Shown here piece by piece: positions 44,163 to 55,796 of a DNA stretch of 64,000 nucleotides. Source of the stretch: Trichosporon coremiiforme (lineage: Eukaryota; Basidiomycota; Tremellomycetes; Trichosporonales; Trichosporonaceae); the NCBI GenBank assembly GCA_039545355.1, contig BCJJ01000001.1, forward strand, positions 1,238,570-1,302,569. The letters run 5' to 3'. A model generated the notes under the pieces. It was not told where the DNA came from and ran no database searches. It was given only the letters and a program-made list of their open reading frames with translations. Each line of letters starts with the position of its first letter. Positions within the stretch are counted from its first letter, which is position 1. A program made the position numbers and the translations under genes.

Positions 44163-46708
44163 TGCGTCTGCGTCTGCTCGGGAAAGAAAGAGGTAGGGAG
44201 GGGGGGGGGAAGCTGGACAGGCAGCTGCTGCTCTGGCATCTTAAATACAGTCTGGCAACCCCCGAAAGGGCTGGGAACGATTATGCACCCTCCGAAGGAC
44301 AAGCAAGGGTTGCGAAAAGGGGTATGCACTCGCCAGGCAGTCCAAAATGATGTGAGTTTGCTCAGCGAGGTGGGTTTCAGAGCGAACTCAAATTCCCGAG
44401 CCACTCGCCTGCCTCATGATAAGCAACAGAGTTAGGAACGCAGACTCCTGCAGATTGCACCTCTGAGGGGACCTTGACCGAGCGAGGGCGTGCCCTGTGA
44501 GAGGGTTGCCTGAGAGCTGCGAACCGGTCGTCCTGGCATGACATCCCTGATGTGCATTCCACGAAGTTTGTCTGATGAGTCTGGTGAGTAAGACCTCAGA
44601 CTCTAAACCAGCGCTTGGCTGATCGGACACCCGAGCAATCTTGGACAATCTGGCAAATGGCACTGGCATTCAATTTACAAGCTTGTCGGCGTGGCGCGTT
44701 CTGGCCTCTGCTGCTCATCGGTAACTATAGCTGCGGTTGATCGCCGATCGTTCCCACCTTCGGCGCCTTACACAGCGGACATCTCGCCCGCTGTAGCACC
44801 CCGCCGGCACTCTGCACTGCTCAGCCCCCCAGTAGCAACTGAAGGCTTGGCACTCGTACGCACGACCATACCCGCATCCATTGCAGCCGCGCCACGCGGC
44901 GAGCATCCCCACAACCTCGGGTGTCGGAGTGCAGCGAGCGCATGTGCCAGCGGTACCGTAGCGTCCTGAGCGCTTTCCGACATACCACACGCCGAGTGCA
45001 TGCTCGCCTTTGTCCGTGTTCTGTCTGACCTGCTGCCTAGGAACAGTGGGCTCGGGCACGCGGATAAGAAGGTTGGCAGATGGCGGCAAGGAGGCAGATG
45101 AGTGGCCCGGCCGGCATTCTCCAAGCTTTGGGAGGCATGAACTTATGGACTTGTGAGCGCCTTCGCGAGGGCAGTTCGCATCCAAGTGGTCTGGCAGAGA
45201 AGCAAAGGAAGCGCTTGGAAGCAGACTCGCCTATCGGTGCCGTGTCAGGTGTCTGACACCGAGGAGACTCGGGTGTGCGTTGCTCGCTCTCCGATCAAGC
45301 CGTCCTCCGGTCGAACTCGCGCTGCGGCGAGTCCGAAGATAGAAGGGGGATTACGACGCCGTTATAATGAAGCCGCCAGCTGCGATGATAACATAGCTGG
45401 AACAGAGTTTGGAACGCGCGTACCTCTCTCTGCGGTCTCTGCTGCTGGCGGCGATGACGGCGCCGTGGGAGCTACCCTAAATCGAAATACGGGCCCTCGC
45501 AACTACCCAAGTCCACTCCCCCTAGGCAAAAGAACAGAGTAGAGCCAGGCCAGAAGCCTAATGCTGTCCGGTCCGTCCTCTCGGTTCCCCCCGTGCAGTG
45601 CACGCAGGTACGCCTTGGTGTAGTAACTGGCTGCGCTGCTTACCAGTGGGTCGGAAGGGGACGAGAGCTGTGGTATGCGCACCCTCTCTCCACGGAGTAC
45701 GCGCCGGTCGGACGCGCGCACTCATACCGCGACGCCGCTGGCGGGCTCTTGGCGCCATGCCATACATGCACGATGCTGAGGGAGAAGACGGCAGCAAGGC
45801 ACTCCGTTCCAGCCTTCTGCGAGTGAAACAGACACATCGGCCGCGACTGGGGCGACTGATTCAGAGCTTCGTCAGAGATTCTGAAGCGGCGTCGTCGTCA
45901 ACAACAGTCATAAAAGTAACGGAGAGTTTGCAGCGGAAGGATGTGGGGCTGTTTCAGCCCATTTACAGTTCGCCATTGCACCACCTGGAACACCCGCGCC
46001 ATGGTCGCCTGTATGCCGGTCGTCGACTGGTTTCGCCCCGGTATCACGGTTAAAGTCCAGTGCGACGCGCCTCATCGACGAACGCCGCGCGGCTCCTGGG
46101 CTCCATCGCTCCGCTTGCTTCATGATACTTGAAAAGTAGCCGTAATGCTCTCGACATTCGGCAGAGGTACGGCGTCTATGCGCGATAAGTCTATGCAGCG
46201 TGCTCGCATGCAGAGACTGAGTTCGCGATTGCTGCTTGATTGCAACAAACGGTAAGCATCAAGTGGCGGACAAGCGGTCATGATTGAGGTTGTGCCATCT
46301 TCGCCCACCATGACCCGACTTTTGGGATGCTGGAAGGAGTAAAATAGGTGAGAACGAGGGTGTCGGAGCGCGCCACACTCCCCTCGCTCCAGGCTCGGTA
46401 TACGATACGACTCCCTAGCCCATCGACGCACACCGTGGGCAGGCATGTGCCTCGCAGCCTCCGAAGATTGTCGGAAGGACTGCACCACGAGGTCACGGTG
46501 TACCGCAGCGGAGCAGGAACGCTCCCGCCCTCGGCTGGGCTGGAAACGGTCAACTGTTCCTCAGAGATGGCATGCTGCTAGGCATTCGATGAGTTAGAAG
46601 CCCGAAGCCCGAACCGAACCGTGGGCAACCGGAGGCGAGCTAGAGTACCCAACTTTTGATACTGCAAACATCTTACATCTGTCTTTTATACGGTTTACCC
46701 TCTTACTC
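44163..46708. other. Spacer, no supported gene
   Basis: About 2.5 kb. A G-rich run near 44196-44210 lies just upstream of the peptide gene. Open frames up to about 155 codons show no motif or codon bias. The right end (46640-46708) is AT-rich, probably 3' UTR of the reductase. Confidence 0.5.
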
Positions 46709-47768
46709 TTAGGCGTCCTCGGGGAGGTTGGGCGCGGGGTAGTCGGTGGTCATGTGCTCCTTGTAGTACCTGAAGTGGACCTTCTTACCGGCGTCGTCGA
46801 TCTGCTTGATCTCATCAGCAGTGAGGTCAGGGAGCGAGTTGACGTCGACAATCTTCTTGATGTTGTCCGCTTTTGTGCTCGTCGTGACGGCGACGACGCC
46901 CTTCTGGATGGTCCAGAGGTAGAGGACGGAGGTGGCGTCGCATCCGTGGGCGCGGCCGATGCGCTCGAGGACGGGCTTGAGCGGTCCACCGGTGGGGTGG
47001 CGGAGCAGCGGCGTAAGGGGGCCGTACGCCTCGGTCGTGATGCCGTGCTTCTTCTGGAGCTCGAGGAGCGGCTCAAGATGAGCGAGGACGTAGGGGTGGA
47101 ACTCGAGCTGGTTGACGACGGGTTTGATACGCGCAACCTTGAGCACCTCCTCGACGTCCTGAGGGCGGAAGTTCGAGAAGCCGAGCGAGACGCCATGAAG
47201 CGTACCGTCGAACACCATGTCCTCCAGGATGCGCCAGAACTCGGCAATCTTGCCCTCCTGCGCTGCATCGCCCACGAAGGGGTTGTGGATCAGCAGCAGG
47301 TCGGGGCGCGTGTCAAGCTTGGCGAGCGACTCGAGGACCACCTCGCGGATGACGCCCGGCTCAGCCTTGGACACTGCTGTTAGCCTGAACACCGACGCTT
47401 GAACAGGTGGAGAAGTACAAGGGGGATTCCTGCAACCAGAGCCTCCTTCGGAACCCTCCTTGTTACCGTCGACTACTCACCCTTGTTGTCGGAGACTGTC
47501 GTCAGCACTGCTCAGACATCGGTGACTCACCCTTGTCCGTGATCCAGATCTTGTCGCGCGAGATACCGGACTGGGCAATCGCCTCGGCGGTCTCAGCCTC
47601 GTTCTCGTAGTACTGCGCCGTGTCGATGTGGAGGATCCCAGACTTGAGCGCGGTGACGCCGCAATCGACAGCCTTCTCCGAGTTGCCACTGATGCCGCCG
47701 GATCCGTTGCCCCAGCCGAGGGCGGGGATGACCTTGCCGTCGGAGAGTTTGATGGTACGCGTGGGCAT
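46709..47768 (-). CDS. Aldo-keto reductase, three exons
   Basis: This is a second AKR-superfamily reductase. Exons are 47768-47531, 47495-47481 and 47373-46709 (305 aa). The N-terminus reads TIKLSDGKVIPALGWGNG, then ILHIDTAQYYENEAETAEAI (catalytic Asp and Tyr), IWITDK (catalytic Lys), LLLIHNPFVG (catalytic His), VSLGFSNFRPQDVEEVL, VVNQLEFHPYV and a C-terminal VAVTTSTKADNIKKI cofactor segment. The 15-nt middle exon encodes only VSDNK and keeps phase 1 on both sides; leaving it out would also keep the frame. The first intron is 35 nt. It is only distantly similar to the reductase at 19328-21344 and does not share its intron positions, so the two are not a recent duplication. Confidence 0.88.
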
Positions 47769-48223
47769 GTTGATTGTCTCCTCTACTGTGCAGTGGGAAG
47801 ATGAGAGCGGTAGACTGTAGACCGAATGGCAACGACGACTTAAGTATGTTTTGGTTCGGTCAGCGTCAGCGGTGAGATCGGTGTGAGCTGTCCGCTTGAC
47901 GGCCCGTGGAGGTGGAGGTTGTTTCACCTCGCCAGTGACGTACCGGGCGACGGACTTGCTGCCTGCAGCGGCTTCCAACGGCTCTTGCTGCGCGCGCAGT
48001 GATTCGCGTCACACCAGGCCACCCACCGAATTCACCATGAGGTCACCGTCCAACGTTGTCAGCTTGACAGCTAGATCCCAGGACTCCAACTGCTGCGACA
48101 AATGACATCGAAGAATTCCACAACCGATGACTGACGCGCTCAGAACTATTGTTGCATATGTGAAAAATACAGAGGCCGGATCTCGGTTCCCGCCTGAAAA
48201 GCTACGTTTTATGGATATCTATT
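47769..48223. other. Promoter of the AKR gene and 3' flank of ISWI
   Basis: 455 bases between tandem minus-strand genes. I see no gene or site. The right end is AT-rich, fitting the 3' UTR of ISWI. Confidence 0.55.
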
Positions 48224-51200
48224 CTACTTGCGCGCCTTCTTGGCTGCGACTGTTAGCCAGCTGTAGCACGATGAATGAGCTTACTCTTCTTGTCCCCCAC
48301 CGCGCTCGGCGTCGTGTCGCGCGAGTTGGCCGACTTGAGGTCATCCAGCACACGCTTCTTGCCGCCCTTGGCCGGCTTCTTGTCCTCGTCGTCCTTCATG
48401 TCCTTCATAATACAAAGGAGCAGAGTTGCACCACGACGACGGAGCTCCTCTGGCGTACGCGACTTGAAGAACCAGTCGAAGCTGACGTCAGCCAAGATCA
48501 TCCACGCAATGATGTGAGAACTTACCGGAAGAGCGGCCACTCGCCGATGTCGCGCTTGATCAGGTCGTAGCAGTCGTCGCGGTCGATACCGTGGTGGTGC
48601 ATACGGACCAGAAGGAAGCGGTCCTCCTCGTCAGAGTAGGATTTGCCCTTGTTCTGGCCGTACTGCAGCTTGAGCTCCTGCATAGGGGCGTTGTAGGCCT
48701 TGACCTTCTTGTGCAGGGCTGCGATCCTCTCCGCCTGCTCGCGCAGCTTCTCCTCGCCCGCCTTAATGCGGTCCATGACCTTCTCTCCATCCTTCAGCTC
48801 TGTGTACCGGTCAAAGAAGACGTCGGCGTAGGCCCTAACCTCCTCCTCCTCCTTCTCCGGGGCCATGTCAGCGAAGACCTTATCCATAGCATCGCGACCA
48901 TGACGCTCAAGCGACTTGACGAAGCTCTGGTAGTGGGCACGCTTCCAGTCACCGAAGCCCTGGTCGACGAGCGACTCCTTCTCCTCGACCTCCTCCTCAG
49001 TGAGAGGCTCAGCGTTGTTGATGCGCTCTTGCTCCTCCGCGCGCTCAGCCTCGACTTGCTCCGCAGTCTCGTCCTCCTCGGGCTCACGCGTCGGCACAAC
49101 GTAGTTCTGAGCCTTCAAGTGCGCATCGTACTCGCGATTCTGAAGCTCGATCAATCGCGGAGGGTAGAACTGGAAGTCATGTGTGTTCACCTGCTTAGGA
49201 GGACGAGGCACCTTCGGCTTGTCACTCTTCGGGGCGGTGACACGCATGTTGTCGCGGTAGTACTGATCGATTGAATAATTGCCCTTGCGCTCACGCTTCG
49301 CAGGCTCGATCCAGATCATCTTTTGGCGCTTGGCAGCGAAATCTTCACCCTCCCAGGTGTTGATAAGACTCTCAGAGCGGAAGTTATTAAGAGCGTCGAG
49401 ATCCATGCCAGCGTACTTGGAGTTCAGCTCCTTGGTCTTGTCCTCGCCGCGCTTGATGATCTCGTCGATGTCATCATCGATCATCATGTTGGTCGAGGAG
49501 TTGATAATCTTCTCGGCACCGTGCTGGATCATGTCAAGCAATTCCTCCTTGTTGTTGGCGAGCTTCTGAGCCTGCTGAGCACGTCCCTCCTGAATAACGA
49601 GTTGGTCTAGCTTCAGCTTCTGAGTGGCACGCTCGAGAATGCGCTCCTCGATAGCATCCTGGGTGATGAAGCGGAAGACGTAAACTTGCTTGGTCTGTCC
49701 GATACGATGGGCACGATCCATGGCCTGCAGATCGGCCTGGGGGTTCCAGTCAGAGTCGAACAGCACGACGATATCGGCAGTGACGAGGTTGATACCGAGA
49801 CCACCGGCACGAGTCGTGAGCAGGAAAATGAACTTCTCACTGTCCGGTGCGTTGTAATCGTCGATGGCGTTGATACGGTCCTCGTGGGCCGTGTTACCGT
49901 CGATGCGACAGTACTTGTGGCCACGGAACTGGCAGTAGTCCTCCAAGATGTCAAGGACACGACTCATCTGGGAGAAGATGAGAACGCGAGAACCCTTTGC
50001 CTTCATAGACTTGAGAAGCTTATCGAGAATGATCATCTTTCCGGCATTGTCGACAAGATGCTCGTCGGTTGTATAGGGCGGTCCAGGCTCGGCGCCGTCG
50101 AAGAGGTAGGGGTGGTTGCAGCACTTTCTCAGCTGCATGACAATGTTCAGAAGGCGCGTCTTGCCTTCCTTCTTGCCACCGGCACCGTTGACAGCGTCAA
50201 TGTCCTTCTCAAGTAGCATGCGGTACCATTTGCGCTGCATCTCCGTCATTCCGACGTAGAGGTTGATTTCCTTCTTCGGAAGAAGAGAATGCTCAACGTC
50301 CGCCTTGACACGACGTAGCAGGAAGGGACGCAGGACCTTGTGGAGCTGCTTGACAACCGCATCGGGTTCGTCACCGGGCTGCGACTTGAACCACTCGTCG
50401 AAGTCCTCGCTGGACGAGAACACATCAGGAAGGATGAAGTTCAGGAGAGCCCAGAGCTCTTGAAGATTGTTCTGCAGAGGCGTTCCCGTGATCAAGAGGC
50501 GACCACGGCTGGCGAAGGTACGTATGATCTGGGACAGCAAAGAGTCGACGTTCTTGATACGGTGGGCCTCATCGATGATAATGTACTCCCAAGAGAACTT
50601 GCGGAGAGTCGACTTCTCACGAAGACACATCTCGTAGGATGAGATCAGGACATCGAACTGCTGGGTGAGGATTTTGGAGTTGATGAGCTCAGCACGCTCC
50701 TCCTTGGTACCCTGCAGCACGAGAACGCGGAAGCCGGGAACCCATCGCTGGACTTCTCGAGCCCAGTTGTCAAGGGTAGACTTGGGAACGACAATGAGGT
50801 GGGGACCGTTGATACCGCGGTGGAACTTGAGATAACCGAGGAAGGAGATGGTCTGAAGGGTCTTGCCGAGACCCATTTCGTCTGCAAGAATACCGTTGAT
50901 ACCGTTGTGATGCAGCGAGACCATCCAGTTCAGTCCCTGGACCTGATAGTCCCTCATCTTGCCACCCTTGACATCTGAACGTCAGCTGCAACTAAGACGG
51001 AGAACTTACAAGACGGGCTCTCCTCGAAGACGTAGGCTTCATCACCGCCATCCTCGTCCTTCAACAGTTCCTCATCTTCCTCCTTTTCGGACTTGCGGTG
51101 ACGGTTGTCCCTGACTGTCAGATGCCGTCTGGATTCCGCAACTCACGCAGCCTTTTTCTTGCCCTTCGACGACGAAGCGGCCAGCTGCTCGTCGAGCATA

Positions 51201-51987
51201 GCCGCGAACTCGGGGTCACGCTGCTTCTGTGGCTGTTAGACTGGGCCGAGTGTGGCGGACTCACCTTCAGATCCACGAAGTGCTGGAAAAGCTCCGTCTG
51301 ACCGAGAAGGTAGTTGAAACGCTTCATCGAGTCGGCCAGCTGATTGTAAGCATCCATCCACCCTCGAATTTGCATCGCCGCATACCTTCGCCTGTTCAAG
51401 GGCACTACGCTTCTTTCCGATTTCGCCGATGTTGGCCTGCCGTTCAGCCTTCGCGGCCTTTCGCGCCGCAGCCTCATCTTGCCTACGCTTAGCAGACGGC
51501 GTTATGGACTGCTGTTAGTCTGTGGTCTACCCAGCGCCAAACTCACAGATCCACCTGCGATCGCCTCCTCGTCGATGTCCTCGTCAGATGCAAGCTCATC
51601 CTCGGGCTCAGGAGTCTGGGGGCGAGTGTTGATGTGGTGCTGATCCGAACCAGAAGTCGAGGCCTAACTTGTCAGCAAATGCCCTCTAATATAACAATCC
51701 ACCCCTGAGCTGCCCAGCAAGCAGTTCTTGCTTCGGAAACCATGAGTGTGGCACGCGTCGTGATAACAGTCGCGTTCAAATCTACTTACCGCGCGAGACA
51801 TGGACAGGTCACGGCTGTCGGGGATATAGTCCGACAGTTTGTCATCGTCGGCGTTGTTGGAGCTCGCGTTCGCAGCGGCAAGAAGGGGATTCTGTAGGGC
51901 GCAAGGCAAAGCGGGGAGGTCCAGTCAGCATCACAACAAATTGATACTTCATGTCGCGCCCGGCGCGACGGACGAATGACTCACCAT
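48224..51987 (-). CDS. ISWI: ISWI-type chromatin remodeling ATPase (Isw1/Isw2)
   Basis: This ATP-dependent nucleosome-sliding enzyme has ten coding exons: 51987-51985, 51891-51790, 51663-51547, 51511-51386, 51339-51265, 51232-51147, 51110-51010, 50974-48526, 48481-48285 and 48249-48224 (1093 aa). The N-terminal autoinhibitory basic patch ([19 protein letters not shown]) precedes the SNF2 ATPase: [28 protein letters not shown] (Walker A), [11 protein letters not shown] (DEAH), [16 protein letters not shown], then the helicase C lobe with [17 protein letters not shown] and [17 protein letters not shown]. The HAND-SANT-SLIDE module begins at [14 protein letters not shown]. It ends in a basic KKARK. 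The first coding exon contains only the ATG. It is divergent from TAF4. Isw1 versus Isw2 cannot be decided here. Confidence 0.95.
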
Positions 51988-52605
51988 GGCTGCAGTTGCC
52001 CAGGTTCACTGGAGCGTACTTCGATCAATACCAGCAAGAAAGGTGATGTTTTGAGATTGATTGGACGGTAATAGGATGTGTGGGAAGGCTGCGAAGAATG
52101 ACGAAGAGTAGCGCGTAACCAGTCGAGGTTGAACAGCAGTAAGCCGAGCCAGAAGTGGAAACAACTTGTTACGTAAGTAAGTTCATGAGCTGGTATATAA
52201 CTAACGCGTGGGTGGATGTTTATCCAAGAACGCGCGCTGACGGAAGCAAAACGCACCACTAACGGCGCCAACGTTGTCGCATGCCTATCCACTTTGGTCA
52301 CTGTTGAGTGGCAATCGCCCTTGTCAACTCCGTTAACTCGTTGGACACGCTCGACCACATTGCTTCCACCCCACTCCGCAACTCATCCGACGTCCGAACG
52401 TCGAGCCACGTAAGGGCACGACAACCAGAGGGCGTAATATTGCCCCGGCTGCATTTTCAAGTCTCGTTTCCCTACCGATTCTTCCCCATCACGGCTTTCA
52501 GCTTATTGTTGTCCTGAGAGCTGTCTTCCCTGGGCTCGGTCAGCTCGACTCCGACAGGCATCCACGCCGCTTCAGACAAGACGCCTATACCCAGATCAAG
52601 ATTAC
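51988..52605. other. Divergent promoter, ISWI / TAF4
   Basis: About 620 bases shared by two divergent nuclear-regulator genes. No specific site is recognised; a TGGTATATAACTA stretch at 52190-52203 is a possible TATA-like element. Confidence 0.5.
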
Positions 52606-54274
52606 ATGTCAGTCATGTCGAACGGTGTAATTGCCCCTAGCGCATTGTCGACGGGAGTGCCCCCACGGCCATCGACTGTCGCGTCGCCAGTCCCTACCCC
52701 CTCACCCGCGGCAACGTCATCCAGCCAAACGCCGATGCAGCCGTCTACACCAGTTCCTGCGATCGGTACACCCAGCCCAGGAGTCAATCAGAATGGTACG
52801 TGTCACAGCGTCCTATCGTGCTAATGATGCAGGCAAGCGCGAGCTGTCTCCCGATCGGATAAACGGTGCACCACCGGCGAAGAAACCGCTGTTGGGAGAG
52901 TCACAAGATACCAACAGATCTATGGGAGTTACTAATTCTATAGTGACGACACCCGCGACACCGACAGCAGCTGCTCCTCCAGCGCCCGCACCGACAGCGC
53001 CCGCACCAGCACCAGCTCCCGCCGCTCCTCAGCCGACAGCTGCAGCGGCTGCCAATGCCGCACCGACTCAAGCGAATGCCCCCGCGGGTGGAGCGGCCGG
53101 TGCTAAGGTGCCGGGCATGCTGCCGATGGGAAAAGGCAGCGGCATCGACCTCCGAGCGGAAGAGGAGGCTGCGCGCCGAGCACAGCGATCTGCGGTTGGC
53201 AACATCAAGTTTGCCGGCAACGCCAGTCGTGCGCGACATACAGACCTATTCGGAGAGGTTGCCATGCGAAATCGGTTGAATCAGATTGGTGAGTTATTCT
53301 ATCGCCCGCAAAGCTGACTTTCAGCGCGAGCGCACAATATGACGGTCGACGACGACGCGATGCGGTATCTGGCTCTCGCGGCCGAGGCGCGGGTCCGCGC
53401 TCTGCTAGCGTCGGCTGTGCGCGCGCAGGAGCACCGTGTGAACTCGACGTACAAGCACCAGCCGCCGATGGCGAAGGAGGCGGCTGGACGGCCAGCAAAG
53501 CCGCTGTGGTCGCAGCGCATCACCTCTGACCCTAACGCGGTCATGCAGGCGCTCATGACGGCCAACAAGGAGGAGAACAAAGCGCACCGTGTTGCGCGTA
53601 CGGAGCGCAATGCGCGCGAGACGGAGATGGCGCGTGCGGCCGCGGCAGCGCGCGAGCGCGAGGAGGCTGCAGGCGGGTCCGCCCCATCGCCTGCGGTGGA
53701 GATGAACTCGCCTGATGAGCGCCCGAGTCCTGGCGGAGCCGGCAGCGGTGCCTCGTCCGCTGGAACGAAGCCGAAGGAGCCCACCTTCCAGGCTGCTCCT
53801 ACGTTCGGAGCGCCCCCCCCCAAGAAGACGGGCAAGGGAAAGAAGGCTGGGTCGCGCGACGTGAGCGCCGACGTGCAGGCGAAGATGACGAATATAGCGG
53901 CCTCGCTCGCGACGGGCCGAAAGAAGTACGCGTGGCAGTCTGGCGGATCTGGCGCGTTCCGGCCTCAGGTCCCCTCCTTACTCTCGGGCAAGCGGAAAGC
54001 GGCTGAGGCCGCCGAGGCCGAGGCCGAGAAGACCGACTCGAAGGCAGAGGTGAAGGTGAAGAAGCCGAAACGCACCATCTCGGCGCCGCACCGCCGCGAC
54101 GTCAACGTTGAGAAGAAGGGCGACAAGGCGGCTAAGGATGACACTGCACTGACGCTCGTCGACATGGCGTTCGCGCTCGCGCACGATGGCTCTGGACGGG
54201 GCATGGGCACTCCCGACCAGATCGCGCACAAGATCTGGTCCCAGCCCGGAGGACCCTATGGACGTTGGTCCTAG
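52606..54274 (+). CDS. TAF4: TFIID subunit TAF4
   Basis: TAF4 is a histone-fold subunit of TFIID that pairs with TAF12. Exons are 52606-52795, 52833-53288 and 53325-54274 (531 aa), with 37- and 36-nt introns. The N-terminal ~180 residues are Pro/Ala/Thr/Ser-rich. The conserved TAF4 region begins at LRAEEEAARRAQ and includes RNRLNQIARAHNMTVDDDAM and RYLALAAEARVRALLASAVR, matching the histone-fold helices of TAF4. The C-terminal conserved element reads ALTLVDMAFALAHDGSGRGM and ends KIWSQPGGPYGRWS. Between them is a charged Ala/Lys-rich linker. The start at 52606 is the first of two close in-frame ATGs (the other is at 52615). Confidence 0.9.
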
Positions 54275-54594
54275 AGAAGCAGGAGGAGCAGTCTTGGTAA
54301 TGGCAATATTTTGAGCCGTATATTGATCAGTAGCTCTATAGAGGATGGGGCAGAGACGCCCATCAGTACGAGGTTAGCCGCAGCGCAGATGTAATAAGCT
54401 TGTAAATCCCATCGTCTCGTTGCCACAATGGTCTCACTGGTGCCGCTGCGTTACGGTGACGGTACTGAGCGTGCTGGTGTGCTCTGTCGCCAGACATCGG
54501 TGTACACGGCGTAGGGCACTCGCTCGAGTGCACCCCTCCGGCTTTCAGTACAAGCCTAATTAATGCATAAAGTCTAGAGCCTAAGACTAAGCGC
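54275..54594. other. Convergent 3' spacer TAF4 / cytochrome b5
   Basis: About 320 bases between convergent genes, AT-richer in parts, with no gene visible. Confidence 0.6.
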
Positions 54595-55796
54595 TTAGGC
54601 GAGGAAGAAGCGCCAGGCGATCCACGCGCCAATGATGGCGAGGGGAAGAAGGAGCTTGAAGCTGGGTAACGTTAGCGCGCTGTTCCGGTGGAAGTTATAG
54701 CTGGATGGGTGTTGGGTCTCCAATGTACTACGTTCTACGCCTTCTGCCGTCCCCAGAGTCGCCCGCCGAGCTTGGAAAAGACGCTGCGGTAAGAAGGAAC
54801 AACAATGCTCGCTCTGACATGGAACACAAGGAAGGGAGGGGGAGGAATCATGCGCGGTAGACGAAGAGGTAGAAGGGCATTGGTGATGGGGAAGGGAAGA
54901 AGATGGAAACGTTCACTCACTTGCCGCCCTGCTGCTGGCCGGCAGCCGAGGTGGTGCCAGCGCCAGCCGACTTCTTGACCTTGGACTCGCCCTTGAAGTC
55001 GCCGACGAGCATCTTGGGGAGCATCTCGCGGGCCTCGTCCGAGTGGCCGACGTCCTCGAACGCCTCGGTAGCGTCACGGCCTGGGGTCAGCTTTATCCAT
55101 CTGGTCGCCTAGCTGCTCTGCCCCTGGGGTGATCTGCTGTGTTCGCCGATCGATGTTCTCGTTCCGTCATGCGAGCAGCCCAGCGCCCGGCCCGCAGCGG
55201 AGCAGAGTGGGGCGGAGAAGTGTTGCAAGATAAGACGGGATGGGTGGATGGTTTATCCGGACCCTTCCGCGTCGACACAAGAGAGAACAATAGCGAGCAA
55301 CAGCGCACAGAGCACATCGCGAGGGGTGCAGCAAGCACTGTGAACCGGGTACTCACCTCCCTCCTCGATCAGGACCTCGTCGCCACCGGGGTGCTGTCTG
55401 TCAGCTATCTGGATGATGTGCGGGGTGACATTTCCGAGCCCCGAGGGAGCCGGGTCCGGGGCCACCGATGCATGAAATGTTCGGCGGTAGTCACTCTCTT
55501 GCCGCCGGCAGGCTCCGCTGCCTCTCCGTTCGATGCAGAGCACTCAGCTCGACGCTCCGAGACGAGTGTGATGCGGAGTGGAGTGGTTTTCTGCAGATGG
55601 AAGGCACGGTGGGAGGATGAGGTAGGCCGGGCAGTGACGGTGACCTAGTTCGGCAAGCTGTACTCACCTCGTCGAGGAACTTGGTGACATCGTAAACCTT
55701 GCCGGAGATGAGGACCCAGCAGTCCTCGCGACTCTTGTGCTGCTGGAGGTCGTCGATGGTGTAGACCTTGGTGGAAGCGGAGGAGACGTCGGCCAT
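54595..55796 (-). CDS. CYB5: Cytochrome b5, tail-anchored form
   Basis: Cytochrome b5 passes electrons to desaturases, hydroxylases and P450s on the ER surface. Exons are 55796-55668, 55393-55357, 55080-54921 and 54661-54595 (130 aa). The heme domain shows [40 protein letters not shown] with the first heme-ligand His in HPGG, and [12 protein letters not shown] with the second. After a Gly/Gln-rich linker (AAGQQQGGK) the last exon encodes a hydrophobic tail anchor ([20 protein letters not shown]). The HPGG motif opens the 37-nt second exon. The last intron (54662-54920, 259 nt) contains a second usable 3' exon at 54783-54735 that would replace the anchor by a short basic tail (see findings). 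The gene is divergent from the thioesterase. Confidence 0.93.
54735..54783 (-). other. Alternative terminal exon of cytochrome b5 (candidate)
   Basis: After a TTACCGCAG acceptor this 49-nt segment joins exon 3 in phase 2 and encodes [15 protein letters not shown] before a TAG, giving a 124-aa protein without the membrane anchor. It lies wholly inside the intron that precedes the anchor exon. Only transcripts can show whether it is used. Confidence 0.45.

Noticed and set aside
48591..49274. 227-codon plus-strand frame
   Set aside because: Antisense shadow of the ISWI HAND-SANT-SLIDE coding sequence; Leu/Val/Arg-rich as expected from the complement.
54735..54920. 61-codon minus frame read as a separate small protein
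   Set aside because: It is the cytochrome b5 intron plus the candidate alternative exon; better explained as part of that gene.
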